Shown here in pieces: positions 34,225 to 45,830 of a DNA stretch of 64,000 nucleotides (its first letter is position 1; each line of letters opens with the position of its first letter). The stretch lies in contig CM065887.1 of NCBI GenBank assembly GCA_033439255.1, positions 1,054,001-1,118,000 of the forward strand. Reading direction: 5' to 3'. The notes beneath the pieces were generated by a model, which saw only the letters and a list, made by a program, of their open reading frames with translations, ran no database searches and had not been told where the DNA came from. The translations under genes were made by a program, and so were the position numbers. The DNA comes from Hericium rajendrae (taxonomy: Eukaryota > Basidiomycota > Agaricomycetes > Russulales > Hericiaceae).

Positions 34225-36222
34225 CTATGCGCCTGCGTCGGGCGCAAGCGGCAGCGGAGGATCGGTGGGGTCTGCCTGGTCCATGTGGTGGCGGCGCCGT
34301 GCGAACCGCAGGTAGCGCGAGAAGCGCGGCGGGCCGTGCTGCGACGCGTGAGTCGGCGGCGGCGGACCTGTTTCGAGGTGGTTATCGTCGGGCTCGCCCG
34401 CGAGCATCGTTTCGAGCGCCTGGAAGTCTGTGCAGATGCGTCAGCGATAGCTACAAGGAAAGAACGAGAACGGGAGCGCGAGCGTACCTTGCCGGCAGAT
34501 GGGGCACGAGCTGGAGAGCTCGAGCAGCCACGGGTCCACGCATGCCTGATGGAACTTGTGCTTGCCCTCGCACGGCAGCACGCGCAGATCGTCGCCCTCT
34601 TCAAAGTCGACGATGCAAATCGGGCACGTCTCGCGGCCAATGTTGTCCGGCGTCACCGCGTCCGCCGGGCCCGCCTGCCGCGCCGACTGCGTGCGGCGAA
34701 CTGGCGAGCTGCTGCTCTCCGCGGGCGACTGCATGTCAGGCGCGGAGTGGACCGACGCGGAGGAGGAGAGGTCTGCGTGCTTCTCGCTGTTCTGCGTGTC
34801 GTGTTCGTCGAGGTCCTTCATCTCGATCGCGGGACTGCTGCTGCTAACGTCGCGTGAGCCGGACTCGACGTCCTTCGGCGCGACGCCGGCGTTGTCGCGG
34901 CCGAACTTGATGATGGGGAATGTGTCCAGCACCGCCCGCGCGAGCACGCCGCCACGGCCCTCGCCAAAACCGGGCCCGCCTTGCGTCATGTTTGCGACCC
35001 TGTAGCGCTCGGGATGCCGAATCGCGCGGATGGCCTGTAGATAGATATCAGTGTTAAATCCTCGAGGCTCAATGGAGGGACCCTACGCCTGTGATGATGA
35101 CGACGCAGAACATGGCGGACACGCAGCCTGTGATAGCATATAGGATGATCCTGCGCTCGTGTTGAGCGATGCAAGTCGATTGAAACCCGATGACACCTAC
35201 ATAGCAAGTGTGGTCTTGGGCGATCCTCCGCCTCCGCCTCCGTTACCACTCCCGTTGCCCGGAGAAACGCTATTCACCCCCGGGTCCGCCGTCGCGTTCC
35301 ACGCCGCCAGCGTAGCCCACAGGTATCCAGGTGCAGTCGGGTATCCAGCTTGCAAGGTATCGTTGATCACGGACTGTGATTCGTTCAGCCGCTGAGGGTC
35401 ATATGTTCCGTAGACGGTGACGTTGATCGCCGCGAACTGACTCTCAATGAGTCTACCAGCAGCGTCAGGGCCTGGCAGAGTATTGTGCAATGGAAAGTGC
35501 TCGCCTGGCAGAGGATAAGGATTGAGTAGAGTAGATATCCATGACTTGCTCGAACTCGTTCGGGTCGGCGTATTCGGGGTTGACGATACACGCCTGCGAC
35601 CACTCGGAGTACAGGAGCTACCGATAGTCAAGGGCATCGTCAAGGCCCACTCAAACACAAGAGAGAAGAACATACGGCTCCCACGGCGCCTCGATCGCGT
35701 GCGAGCGTGAAGATGTCGTCCTCCTGCGATGCATGGGTAGCATTGAAATCGCACGCAACCAGTGCGATCCACGGTGTGGTAGCTAGTTGTGTATGGGCAC
35801 GTAAAGCAGGACAACATAAGGAGAAGCACTCACTCAAATCGCTCGAATCGTTCCTCACCACGGCCTCTGAGAAATGGACCAGCGCTCCCTGACGCCGATG
35901 TTAATCTCACTAAGCATTGGCGTTTCACAGCAGTGACGCACTTTGCTGATCCCATCGCTGCCGGTCTTCACGAGCTCATAAGACACAGTCTGGGTATAGA
36001 GCCTGTGGAGGATGTCCACGATAAGCCAGCTGCAGATTCAGTTGCTATCTGCACGCACCCGTTCTTGTACCACTGCAGATACAAGTTCGACACATCCGTT
36101 AGATTGAGACCACTCGCGATTGCAGTGCTGGTATCATTCGAGGGCGATGCTGGTATATATGCCTGCACTCCACGCCCGGCCCAGCACCAGCAATATGCCA
36201 GGAGCACGAAGCCGAGCAGCAT
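34225..36222 (-). CDS. PA-TM-RING E3 ubiquitin ligase
   Basis: A multi-exon minus-strand gene; the ATG at 36222 gives the signal peptide MLLGFVLLAYCWCWAGRGVQA. The lumenal part carries the protease-associated (PA) domain: YIPASPSNDTSTAIASGLNL, GALVHFSEAVVRNDSSDLS, TTPWIALVACDFNATHASQE, DDIFTLARDRGAVGA. A membrane helix follows near 35,100 (exon with GCVSAMFCVVI). The cytoplasmic part has a RING-H2 finger near 34520-34650: CPICIVDFEEGDD, LPCEGKHKFHQACVDPWL, CPICRQG (C3H2C3 ligands present). The C-terminus is Pro/His-rich. RNF13/RNF167-like proteins of this layout ubiquitinate membrane cargo in the endosome or vacuole route. An upstream in-frame ATG at 36294 would add 24 residues. A related broken copy lies inverted at 38842-39991. 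Confidence 0.85.
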
Positions 36223-36483
36223 GGCCGCCGCTGCACGAAATGGTGTGGAAACAAGATGGGAAATGGTTATCCACTGCCCGAGTGAGCGAGGCAATCACCC
36301 ACGCTCAGCCGGGCCACTCCGGCGCCAGAGCTTGCATGTCGGTTTGCACACTTGTCATGACACTACCAACGCCCATATGGATATCCAATGTACATACTAT
36401 GTAGTATACATACAGTAGCACAGCGATGATTCCTGGCATGGGTCCCATTTTGATAATTCTTACGAGTGGTAAATTGCATGTAC

Positions 36484-38141
36484 CTATCCCTCCCGCACAA
36501 CTTCCTCAACAGCCTCAGCAAAGATGACACACCCCTTCGCCAGATCCTCTTTCGAGATATTGAGGGCAGGGATGAACCGGATCGTCTCATAAACGGACGT
36601 GGTCAACAGCATCATGCCTTTCTCGAGGCAGCGCTTAGACACGCGGCTGGACAGGCTCTTCGGCGCGTCTGCCTTCACGGCCGGGTCGTACTGCGAGTGC
36701 GTGGGCGACGCAAACTCGACCGCAACCATGAGTCCCCGCCCGCGGACGTCGATGATATTGGTCTTGATCGCCGGGTTCTCGCGAAGGGCGTTCAGCGAGG
36801 CGAAAAGCTCCTTGGATCTGGCACTTCGTTCAGTCATGTCTGTCTTTGAGCAGCGGGATGGACGCACCGTGCTTGGACGTTCTCAAGAATTCCTTCGGTC
36901 TTGAACGCGTCGGCGACCGCGATGGCCGCGGCGCACGAGACAGCATTACCCGCGTAAGTCCCACCCTGTCACCGCTGTCAAGTCAAGCACGTACAACATA
37001 GGAACGATCACGCACCATGGATCCCGGCTTCAGCTTATCGGTCAGCTCCTTCCTGCTGACAATTGCGCTCAGCGGAAAGCCGTTCGCCAGTCCCTGTATG
37101 CGCGTCAGCGGCATTGGTTACCTCTCGCGCGCACACGCACCTTCGCGATCGTAATAATATCCGGCCTCACGCCGCTGTACTCCACGGCAAAGTTCCTGCC
37201 CGTCCGCCCAAACCCGCTCTGCACCTCGTCAATGATGAGTAGGATGTCGTGCTTGTCGCAAATCGCGCGCAGGCCTTGCAGGAACGCGGTGGGCGCGGGA
37301 ACGTAGCCGCCCTCGCCGATGACGGGCTCGATGATGATCGCGGCTGTGTCTTTCGGCTGCGTCTGCTGCTGCAGGAGCAGTTCGAGCTGATAGAGCGACT
37401 GGCGCACGAGGTCCGCCTCATCGTGGCTCGGCGCGACGCTGAAGTGGTGCCAGTAAGGGAACGGCGCGGTGAACACGCCCGGCTGCGGCACGCGTCAGTC
37501 TGCGGACCATCGATCGAAACAATACGCGCGCGCACCATGAGAGGCCCGACACCCTCACTGTATATCGTCTTGCTCTTCGTGACGGCCATCGCGCCGAAGG
37601 TGCGGCCGTGGTACGCGCCTTGCATGGCAATGATATTCTGCTTGCCGGTCATGATGCGCGCCATCTTTAACGCGGCCTCAACAGCCTCGGAACCCGAGTT
37701 CCAGAGATAGAATGAGTCGAGCGAAGGGTGCGGCATCATTGGGAGCAGACGCTCAATGAGACGCAGGTACGGCTCGTGGAATGCAATCCCGGTCTACAGC
37801 ACATTGCGTGTTCATTTATCAGAATCCTAATGACGACGGGATGCACTTGCCTGTCCGTGCACGAGCTTCATACACTGCTCCGCGGCCGCCTTGCTGACCT
37901 TCTCATGGCAATGTCCTGCACCAGACGTCAGATCTCCCCAGGAAGCCAAGAGAAACGGCTACGGACCAAGGTTCGTCACCCCAATGCCGCTTGTGAAGTC
38001 AAGCAGCTGTTTCCCGCTCTTCATGGTGACATACGAGCCCTTCGCTGTGTCGAAGACTTCGTCCGTGACCAGACGCCCCAAGCCACGACTGACATGTTTG
38101 TTCCCAAACGCGACGAGCTCTGCCGTATCGGAAGTTGCCAT
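36484..38141 (-). CDS. 4-aminobutyrate-type class III aminotransferase
   Basis: A multi-exon minus-strand gene from the ATG at 38141 to the stop at 36484. It starts [20 protein letters not shown], then [18 protein letters not shown]. Fold-type I PLP motifs follow: [15 protein letters not shown] (cofactor phosphate), [46 protein letters not shown] (the Asp that binds the pyridine nitrogen) and [17 protein letters not shown] (the catalytic Lys, next to an intron). The C-terminal domain is [12 protein letters not shown] ... [12 protein letters not shown]. These match GabT-like class III enzymes, which move the amino group of GABA or an omega-amino acid to 2-oxoglutarate. No mitochondrial leader is obvious, so a cytosolic place is likely. 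Ornithine-type substrates cannot be excluded. Confidence 0.88.
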
Positions 38142-38217
38142 TCCTCGACGTCGTGTTGCAAGAGGCGATAAAAGAGAAGATTGGATTCTGGGGTGTGCAT
38201 GCTGTTGGAGCGAGGCT

Positions 38218-38224
38218 TTATATC
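38218..38224 (-). promoter_or_regulatory. TATA box of the aminotransferase gene
   Basis: Minus-strand GATATAAAGCC about 80 bp upstream of the ATG at 38141. Confidence 0.35.
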
Positions 38225-38841
38225 CACGAAAAATGACTCACGGGGATTTCTGGACGCGCAGAACGCTCATTGACATCCCGTCGAGGAGTGATCTCCGTGA
38301 TAACAGTGCCGTTCCAGCCATGTTATCTGGTACATGCAGTGAATATCGAAGATATCGACCTTCAAGGGAATGCCTGGAAATCAAGGTCCTGACTCTTTCG
38401 GGTTTTCGGATACGAGGCGCCGTGGGGTATTGGTGTTCAGCATATGACGTGGGATAAGATAAGATACGATATAAACGTCCGAAGGACGATTCGGATAAGA
38501 ACGGTCTGGATCTCGTCAAGAACTGATCAGCCGATGTCAGAAAAGACTACATTTCGGTTTGTAGTTAGACTACACTTACTGTACACATTGTAACAATAAG
38601 GCTACGCCACGACTGCCGAAAATTGCCGACATAAGAATGTAAAATACAGTCTACGACGATGCTGCATGACAATTGAGCAGATGCAAGCACGAGTAAATCT
38701 AAATGGGTGGGTTCGGACTGAGCTGGGTTGAGGAGGATTCAGAATCACGTAGGCGCCGGTGGTAAGATGCTTGAGCGCTTAGCCGCGCGTGTTTGGTGAC
38801 TGCCCAAATATCATCCACCCAGCGCACTGTCTCGCAGCTAG

Positions 38842-39991
38842 CATGCTGCTCGGCTTCGCGCTCCTTGCGTACTGCTGATGGCAGGGCGCGTGAGGCGCGT
38901 GGGGATATATACCAGCATCGCCCTCGAACGATACCAGCACCGCGGTCGCGAGTGGTCTCACCCTGACGGATGTTTCGACCTTGTATCTGCAGTGGTACAA
39001 TGGCCGCGGGTGCGTGTCGTTGAAGTTTGGAACCATGCTTACCACTGCTTGCCATCATTGGACAACAGATCCTACACTTAGACTGTGTCTTATGAACTCG
39101 TCAAGACCGGCAGCATTGGGATCAGCAAAGTGCGTCACTGCCATGTACCTCCATGGTCAGTGACGCTGATGCCTTCCGCAATAGGGAGCGCTCGTTCATT
39201 TTTCAGAGGCGGTGGTGAGAAATGATTCGAGCGATTTGAGTGAGTGTTTCCCCTTCATATATTCCTCTCAGGAGTGCCTATATGCCAGCAGCCACCACTC
39301 CATGGATCGCGTTGGTTGCGTGTGATTTCAATGCGACCCAAGCATCGCAGGAGGACGACCTCCTCACGCTCGCACGAGATCGAGGCGCCGTGGGAGCAAT
39401 ATGTCTTTTGCCCTTGCATTTGAGTTCGGCTTGATGAGATTCTTCACTTTATCTAGCTTCTATATTCTGAGTTCTCGGAAGCATGCATTTGCGTATACCG
39501 ATGCAGCGCATTTCGAGCGAGCCATGAACATCTACTCCACCCAGTCCTTGTCCTCCGCCAGGCGAGTCGTTCAATTGCGCGACGACTCAGCGGCTTCTGA
39601 ATTGTGTTCACAGACTTGTCAACAGCCAATTCGCGGAGGTCAACGCCACGATCTACGGAACATACGACCCTCAGCAACTCAACAACTCACAATCCATAAT
39701 CAACGACACGTTGCAAACCGGACATCCGACTGCGCCCGGATACCTGTGGGCCACACTCACCGCATGGAATGCGACGATGGACCCGGGCACGAAAAACACG
39801 TCGTCGAATGGCGTAGGCCAGAGTAACGGAGGTAGAGATAGTAGCTCGCCCGAGAACATTGGCACACTCGCTCTGTACGTCCAAATAGTATGCTATGTGA
39901 CCCAACAATCGTTACTCAAGTAAACACAGGATTGCCCTGTATACTACCATGGGCTGCGTCTCCGCGATATTCTGCGGCATCATTATCGCAT
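38842..39991 (+). pseudogene. Inverted partial copy of the PA-TM-RING gene, lacking the RING
   Basis: The plus strand repeats the gene at 34225-36222. The signal-peptide exon starts at ATGCTGCTCGGCTTCGCG (38842) but now has two TGA codons (Y-C-stop-W...G-A-stop-G), followed by YIPASPSNDTSTAVASGLTL. The second exon (TVSYELVKTGSIGISK) and the PA segments (TTPWIALVACDFNATQASQE, DDLLTLARDRGAVGA, APGYLWATLTAWNAT) are all recognisable. It ends in the membrane helix (IALYTTMGCVSAIFCGIII) with a stop near 39991. The RING part is absent. Intron positions are shared, so it is a DNA duplication and not a retrocopy. The two copies flank the aminotransferase gene head-to-head. Confidence 0.8.
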
Positions 39992-40231
39992 AGGTAGCCT
40001 GAGGTCACCAGATATGTGCCACAGCCTTGATAGAGAGCACCTGGTACCTGCTTAAATCTTGGGTAGATGTAACCGTTGTGAGATTGAGTCTTAGCTGACC
40101 GTCACTGTACCAGAAGTAGGATAACAATTTCCGCGCCTTCATTCCCAGCAGATGCGTTCATGTGATATAGAAAGTAGGTCGCATCGTCGCGTTGCTGCGC
40201 GCAACGCTCTCTCCCTGGTTCTGAAAAGCAC

Positions 40232-40537
40232 GTGATGGACTCTCACCGAGGCATGCCCATAAGGGGGTTCCGGACTCTGGCCTTTGAGACCATGTTGCTC
40301 GACGAAAGAGTCCAAGAGAATCCATCATTGTTCGACGCCGAGTTTAAGCAATTCGAATCCGACATACGCGAGCGTGCAACACTGGCTGTACTTCTCTCCC
40401 GCCAAGCATGCATCAACGCACATGACTGGAGCCGTTTGAAGGAGGGCTCACCTGCTCTTGCTACACGAGCAAGGGCGGCTCAGAGAGAACCAATCTTGTA
40501 TGCTTTCGCATCCATCATGGGCATACTGTGTTGCTAA
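40232..40537 (+). CDS. Doubtful small hypothetical protein, 101 aa
   Basis: An ATG frame (MMDSHRGMPIRGFRTLAFET...) with protein-like composition: FDAEFKQFESDIRERATLAV and LLSRQACINAHDWSRLKEGS. There are no introns, and no family is recognised. It may be a small gene or one exon of a longer lost gene. Confidence 0.3.
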   Translation: MMDSHRGMPIRGFRTLAFETMLLDERVQENPSLFDAEFKQFESDIRERATLAVLLSRQACINAHDWSRLKEGSPALATRARAAQREPILYAFASIMGILCC

Positions 40538-41936
40538 AAGGAAAAGCTGATGCATGTAGAAATCGTGCACGCATGTTCACGTTCTTGAGACCCATCGGAG
40601 CTATGATCTTTCTTGCATTTGTGGGCTCTTAAGCATCAGCATTGACATTCTGCTCTCAAAAAAAGCCAGGATGAATCTGGCCAACCTGCATGCAACAGTT
40701 TAGACGTAATTAAGTAGTCCCAAATCTCAAACACTGTAACTGGATGGAACACGAGATCAGCCAATAAGTGCGATGGTATCTAGAGTCAGAGAGAGTTGGC
40801 GCACTTCAGGTACATGTCATTTCAGCATTGTTATCACCGGTGAAGTCAAATTTCAGAGCAAGACTCGTAGATCTCACTGCAAGTACGCAGCATCAGGCGC
40901 CAGAGGCCACGCGATCACGTGATACGATACGCAATGGAGACGCGTCAGGACGCGTCTCGCCGTCGGAGACGCGATCGAGTTGTAGGCAGGCACTGCGCAG
41001 GCCATATCGCTGGCCTGATTGCCTCAAGTTGGAAAGGCCGATCTCCACACTCCATCAGGTGTAGCACCGCTCCGCGCAGATCCAGCGTGTACTCAGCGAA
41101 TACGCCAGCTGGGGCAGGAGCATCAGCGGACTAAGACCGAGTGGAACAGGCCTACCTCCGAGTCCATGCGATCATGAGGATGCCTCCAGCATTGGGATAT
41201 CATCGTCTGTCGGCCATCCGTTGTCACACCATCGCATACATAACGATATAATTAAATTCCAAGCTTTGGTAACGACACAGACATGCCCCAGCACGACGAC
41301 GTATACAGCAGAACAAACGACCAACAATCCAACTAGCACGACGAGCGACGAAATCAGGAGAACAAAAAAACTTCCCACCAGCAAGACTAGGAATACGGGG
41401 ATGGGGTGCATGGGAGAGGGGATGGGTATGTACAGAGCAATGGGACAGCAGAATGACGGGCGAAAAAGGGAAAGCGACATGGAACGAAGAGCGCATTGAG
41501 GCCGGAGCCGAGAGCATGGGGCATAGGTAGCAAGGCGAAAATGGCATATAGATGGGAGGAGATGGGCGTCGGATGTACACACAACAGGTCCGCGATAGGC
41601 ATTGCGATGCAGGTAGGAGACACGGGAATCGAATCGGGGCTGATGATCTCCGGCGTGCTGGTGTAGGGTATCCTGCCCCGCCTGCGGGGGCCATGCTATA
41701 CAGCTGATTGATGTGGTATGGTGAACGAGGCAGCCTGGCATGATGTTGATAAGTGAAGATGGGATGCGAGGAAGAATGATGGTTGGAATGGGGCGAGGGG
41801 ATGGATGGGGTGAATGCGAGGTCATAACACATGATGCTGATTGATTAACATAACAAGGCGACGATGGATGAATACAGAACTCTGGAGATGTCGAGAATGC
41901 AACAAGGGCGAGGGCCTCGAATAGAGGACTGCCACA

Positions 41937-43387
41937 TTACGAGGGCACAGCCCAAGACGATGAGCGGGACTGAACCGGCGAGTCGGGGATCACCGCTTTT
42001 TTCCAGCTCCCGGCAACGCGACGCGTGCCTGCATTCGAGGCTCCGGCCGGAGGAGCGTACGGCACGAAGGCGGTCTCCTGCGCATAGCCAGAAGCGTGAG
42101 TGGACCCGTTGAAATCCACGTTCAGCGCGTTGCTCATGCTGAGGGGCGCCGTCAGCGACTGCGTGCGTGCATGCTCGTCGAACGAGACGAACCGGGTCGA
42201 CGATTCGGCCTCCGTATTGAGGTACTGCATCATGTCGGTACCGTAGTCGCTCGTTGATGCCTGACCTTGACCATGCATAGGAAAGAACGAAGGGGAGTTC
42301 GAATTCGAAGCTGGAGAATCGGCCGGCTGAGAGAACGCAGAGTTCGCGAGCTCACGAAAATCGGCCTCAGGCATGACGCTGAAGTCCACGTCTGAGAAAA
42401 GCGAGTCGAACCGGGAGGAGTCCACGCCGGACGCGTGGCCCCCGTGTTGGCCAACTTCCATATCCAAGTCCGCAGGAGGAGGGATGCAGAGGTCCTGATC
42501 GATGCCTCCAACCTGCAACCCAGTGTGCTCGCGTGTCATGGCTAACATTGAACGATAATGATCCCCATCGTAGCGATTCTCCGACGACGATTTCGCGGAT
42601 TCGGGTATGTCAAAACGGACGAAGCTCTAGGGATGGAATGAGAATGCATCAAAAACGGACGATGAGATAGACGTACCAGAGGCAGAGACCCTGCGGACAT
42701 CTGCGCGCCGCTCTGTCGTGGCTGCATGCCCATCAGTTGCGACCAATTAATATTTGAGAAGTCCGTGTAGTCGATATCACCGTCCTGAAGCCAACCCGGC
42801 GCTGCGAGGGGATGCGGTTGAGAAGGACCGGCCTCCGCACTCACATGCCTCGACGACGAAGCAGGAATGAGAGAGCGACGCATGTCAAGGGGAGGCGTGG
42901 GCAGATAGCTTTCCGTGTCGGCGTCGGGTGCTGCGGTGAATCGTCCCTTGGGCGGGACCGTGTAGGGCGCCGGTCGCGACTTCTTCTTCTTGCCCCTCTC
43001 CTTCTCAATTGCTTTCTGGACGTTCACCTCCTCCTTCAGACGCGCCTTCTCCGCCTTGATCTCCGCGTTCCGACGTTGCTTCTCCTCTTTCTTCACCGGG
43101 TTGAATCTGTAGTTAGGGTACAGGCGCTGGTGCTCCGCCTTTTCTATCGCGGCAGCGATCACATAGGGCAGCTTCTCCTCCTCAGACATGCCATTCCATA
43201 TGATAGAAAATTCCTTCGAGAATTCGGCCTGGGTCTTGTGGATCCCTCGCGCCTTGCGGTCAGCGGACTGTCCGGACCTGAAGATGATCCATGCGTTGCG
43301 AGGTCGACCAGGATTGCCCTCAGCCTGGGCGGCGCCGTCCGGCTGATTGACAACTGGAGGTGCTTCAGACCAAGAAGAGTCGGCCAT
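41937..43387 (-). CDS. HMG-box transcription factor, copy 1 (chimeric)
   Basis: Exons 42677-43387 and 41937-42626 are separated by a 50-nt intron (GTACGT...CCTAG). The protein starts MADSSWSEAPPVVNQPDG and has an HMG box at residues ~25-100: PRNAWIIFRSGQSADRKARG, QAEFSKEFSIIWNGMSEEEK, LPYVIAAAIEKAEHQRLYPN, YRF. This is the sequence-specific MATA/Ste11 type found in fungal mating and sexual-development regulators. A basic Lys-rich coil follows (KAIEKERGKKKKSRPAPYTV), then a Ser/Pro-rich acidic C-terminal half (possible activation domain). It would bind AACAAAG-like sites in the nucleus. Exon 1 and the promoter match copy 3, but the last ~160 residues and the 3' flank match copy 2 almost exactly. 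A GTG-containing upstream frame exists; the ATG at 43387 is shared by all copies. Confidence 0.85.
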
Positions 43388-43616
43388 GTCTGCGGTCACG
43401 GAAGTGGACGATATGTAGCGTATGGGGACGGGAGCGACGACGCGGGAGACGAGGAAGGAGGGATGGGCTTCACGAGGGGGTGGCTTTGACGAGAGGGTGG
43501 CTTTGACGAGGCAGAGCCAATGGTAAGGTGACGAGAGACAATGGGAAGGAGATCGCTTGTCAGAGCAGGGATGCGGAGTCCGAGGACGATGAAGACAAGA
43601 GAGACGGAGGGAGCGC

Positions 43617-43623
43617 TTTTATA
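43617..43623 (-). promoter_or_regulatory. TATA box of HMG copy 1
   Basis: Minus-strand TATAAAA in CATATAAAAGCGCTC, about 230 bp before the ATG. The same motif lies before copy 3 at 53254-53260. Confidence 0.45.
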
Positions 43624-45374
43624 TGACCGGAACCGGACCCGGAAATTACCACTTCGGCCGGCGTTGCACGCACCCACAAGCGCAACTGAGGACAATGGGC
43701 GAACGACGGCCCTCCCGCCGTTGTCCACACAGCCACAAATGTGGACTTGCGAGGGGTCTCGGATTCATGCCGCGTTGCCACTAACTGCCGGTGTCAAAGA
43801 CCGGCTAGAGAACAATAAACGGGCAGTCTACAGAAGGATACTCAGCAAGCGTGACGTACGTAGATGCTGGTTGATTGGCAGAACCGGCATGGCCCATGTC
43901 TCAGAGCAAGTGCGTCACAGACTCGACAGATGTTGCTAGCGGCCATACAGACTCGTATAGAGCACTCTTTCCCGGCGGACTGAACGGAGCGGAGGGGGGA
44001 ATTTGAGGGCGGGGCGGAGGGTCCTGCGACAGCCTGAATTTTGTGAGAGCGGCACGCCTCGCTTTGCATCCATGAAATGCCAATGCGGCAGATTCATTGC
44101 CAGGGGTAAGCTGGCCGGTCGCAAAGCGTCGATATTAACGGCCCGGCATTGTGAGGCAGGGCGCTTCATCGAGCACAACTAGCAGGGGTATTCGAAGGTG
44201 CTCAGCTTCGCCCCCTTCGTTAATTGGGACACTATGACATCTATCAGCTGAGTTTAGCCTTTGAGCATTACAGAATATACTCGCACTAACATATTACATC
44301 TAGGGCTGCAGCATCGGCGACCGGCGTGGCATGGGCAGAGGCGCCTGCTGCAGCGCTTTGCTTGTTCGCTTTGATTTCGGTTGTCGGTGCGAAATACCCA
44401 TCCATGTGAGTGTAAACGTCGAGCGTCTATGCGTGCATTGATGCCCGATATATTTTGGAAGATCCAGTTGCGAAGATCGACATCCCATCGACGGACGGAT
44501 GCGCACATCCGCGTCCCAGTGATATGAATGATAGTCGTATCTCGCCACTGACCGGGACAAGAGGGTACATCTCAGAAGAAAATGCGACTAGCCTTCGAGA
44601 ATTACACGATGGCACTGAACACGAGCGTGGACGCGCAAGCGCAGCGGTCCTCTTGTTGCTCGCATTGGGATGGGGGCCAGCTTCGGCCCGTTTGGCACTC
44701 TGACCTATTGGCCTCTATTGACATGGGAAGTTAGCCTCCAAGGGGTTAGTAAAATTATATGCGAACCGTACGGTGTGACTGACGCTTTGCTCTAGTGCCG
44801 TACTCCTGTCATTGCGCCGGAGTCGTCGACGGAGGCCGGTGACGCGTCCTCTTGCGGAGACAATTCCCGACGTAACATGGCCTCCGCGACGCACCTCTGG
44901 AACGGCTTATCTGTGACAATCTCCGAGGCGAGTACTGCAGAGAAGATATCAGTACGCTCTGTATACGTGGGTAGCTGGTCATCGATTCATCTCCCAGAAG
45001 GCGACGGTGACTGATTCTATCGCTAGGCGCCCAAGAAGGCGCGGTCACGTGAATGAAAATATTACAAAGTCGCGTCAGGATACGCGTCGAAGAAGCCAAG
45101 AAGTCCGAGATATCTGTGGAATTCAAGCAACTTTCAAGGCCCTTTTGTCGGTTTCTTATTTCTGATAGCAGAAATATACGTTAATGTGAATTTAATTGAG
45201 CAAAGGTTTGATGCTACAGTGTATAGCATAAAGCATCTCGCCAGCGCCAGGAACCAAACTGGTACAGTATTCCGGATGGTCCTGCTTGTGTTCCTTATCG
45301 TGAAGCCGGGCCAGCTCAATCCATTACGCCTTTGTCCTCTTCATTCAGGCCTCTCCGCATAGTACCTGTGGAAG

Positions 45375-45830
45375 TCAATGGTCAGCGCAATGTTGGTGCT
45401 GAGCTAGATGACTGGGCGGGGGCGTACTCATCAAAAGGGCTCCGGTCCAAGAAGGTACTACGTCATGGTTGTTGCCGTAATCATTGGTCGATGCCTGTCC
45501 CTGGCTATGTATGCATGCGGTGCTGCTCTCTGCGGGCTTGACGCCCGTGAGCTGCGACCAATCGATATTCGAACCGTCTGGGTATTTCGCCTTACCATCG
45601 TTGGGGAGGAATGGCGCCAGATGCTGGAGAGCGCCCCAGTTGCTCTGCTGGGCAATGTCCTGTGACGTCAGGCCCAGCCAGTGATAATCGACGATTTGGA
45701 CGGGCAGAGAAGCGGCTCCGCCGAAGGGAAGAATCGTCGTGGCGCCGAGTGTCAAGGCTTTGGGGAGGCTCGAACGCACCTTTGAGATGTCGCTCCGGGG
45801 CTTTCTGAAGCCTTCTCCTTATAGTTAGGT
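45375..45830 (-). pseudogene. HMG-gene fragment without the HMG box (fourth copy)
   Basis: A minus-strand frame reads GATTILPFGGAASLPVQIVD, SQDIAQQSNWGALQHLAPFL and PDGSNIDWSQLTGVKPAESS. These match the middle of HMG copy 2 (ATTILPGGEVVSLPLEIIER, QDVAQQGNWGSLQQ, DFSNIDWSQVPQ). No HMG box is found upstream and no exon 2 downstream, so it is a truncated relic. Confidence 0.65.

Larger units (their letters stand above)
40880..44990 (-). repeat. Inverted duplication arm 1 (carries HMG copy 1)
   Basis: About 4.1 kb that reads, reversed, like 51880-55890, including promoter, gene and 3' flank. Shared marks include the terminal block near 44930-44980 (CGAGTACTGCAGAGAAGATA), which appears reversed near 51905-51935, and the block near 41050-41110 that matches 50990-51110 and 55690-55800. 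The limits are by eye. Confidence 0.7.
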
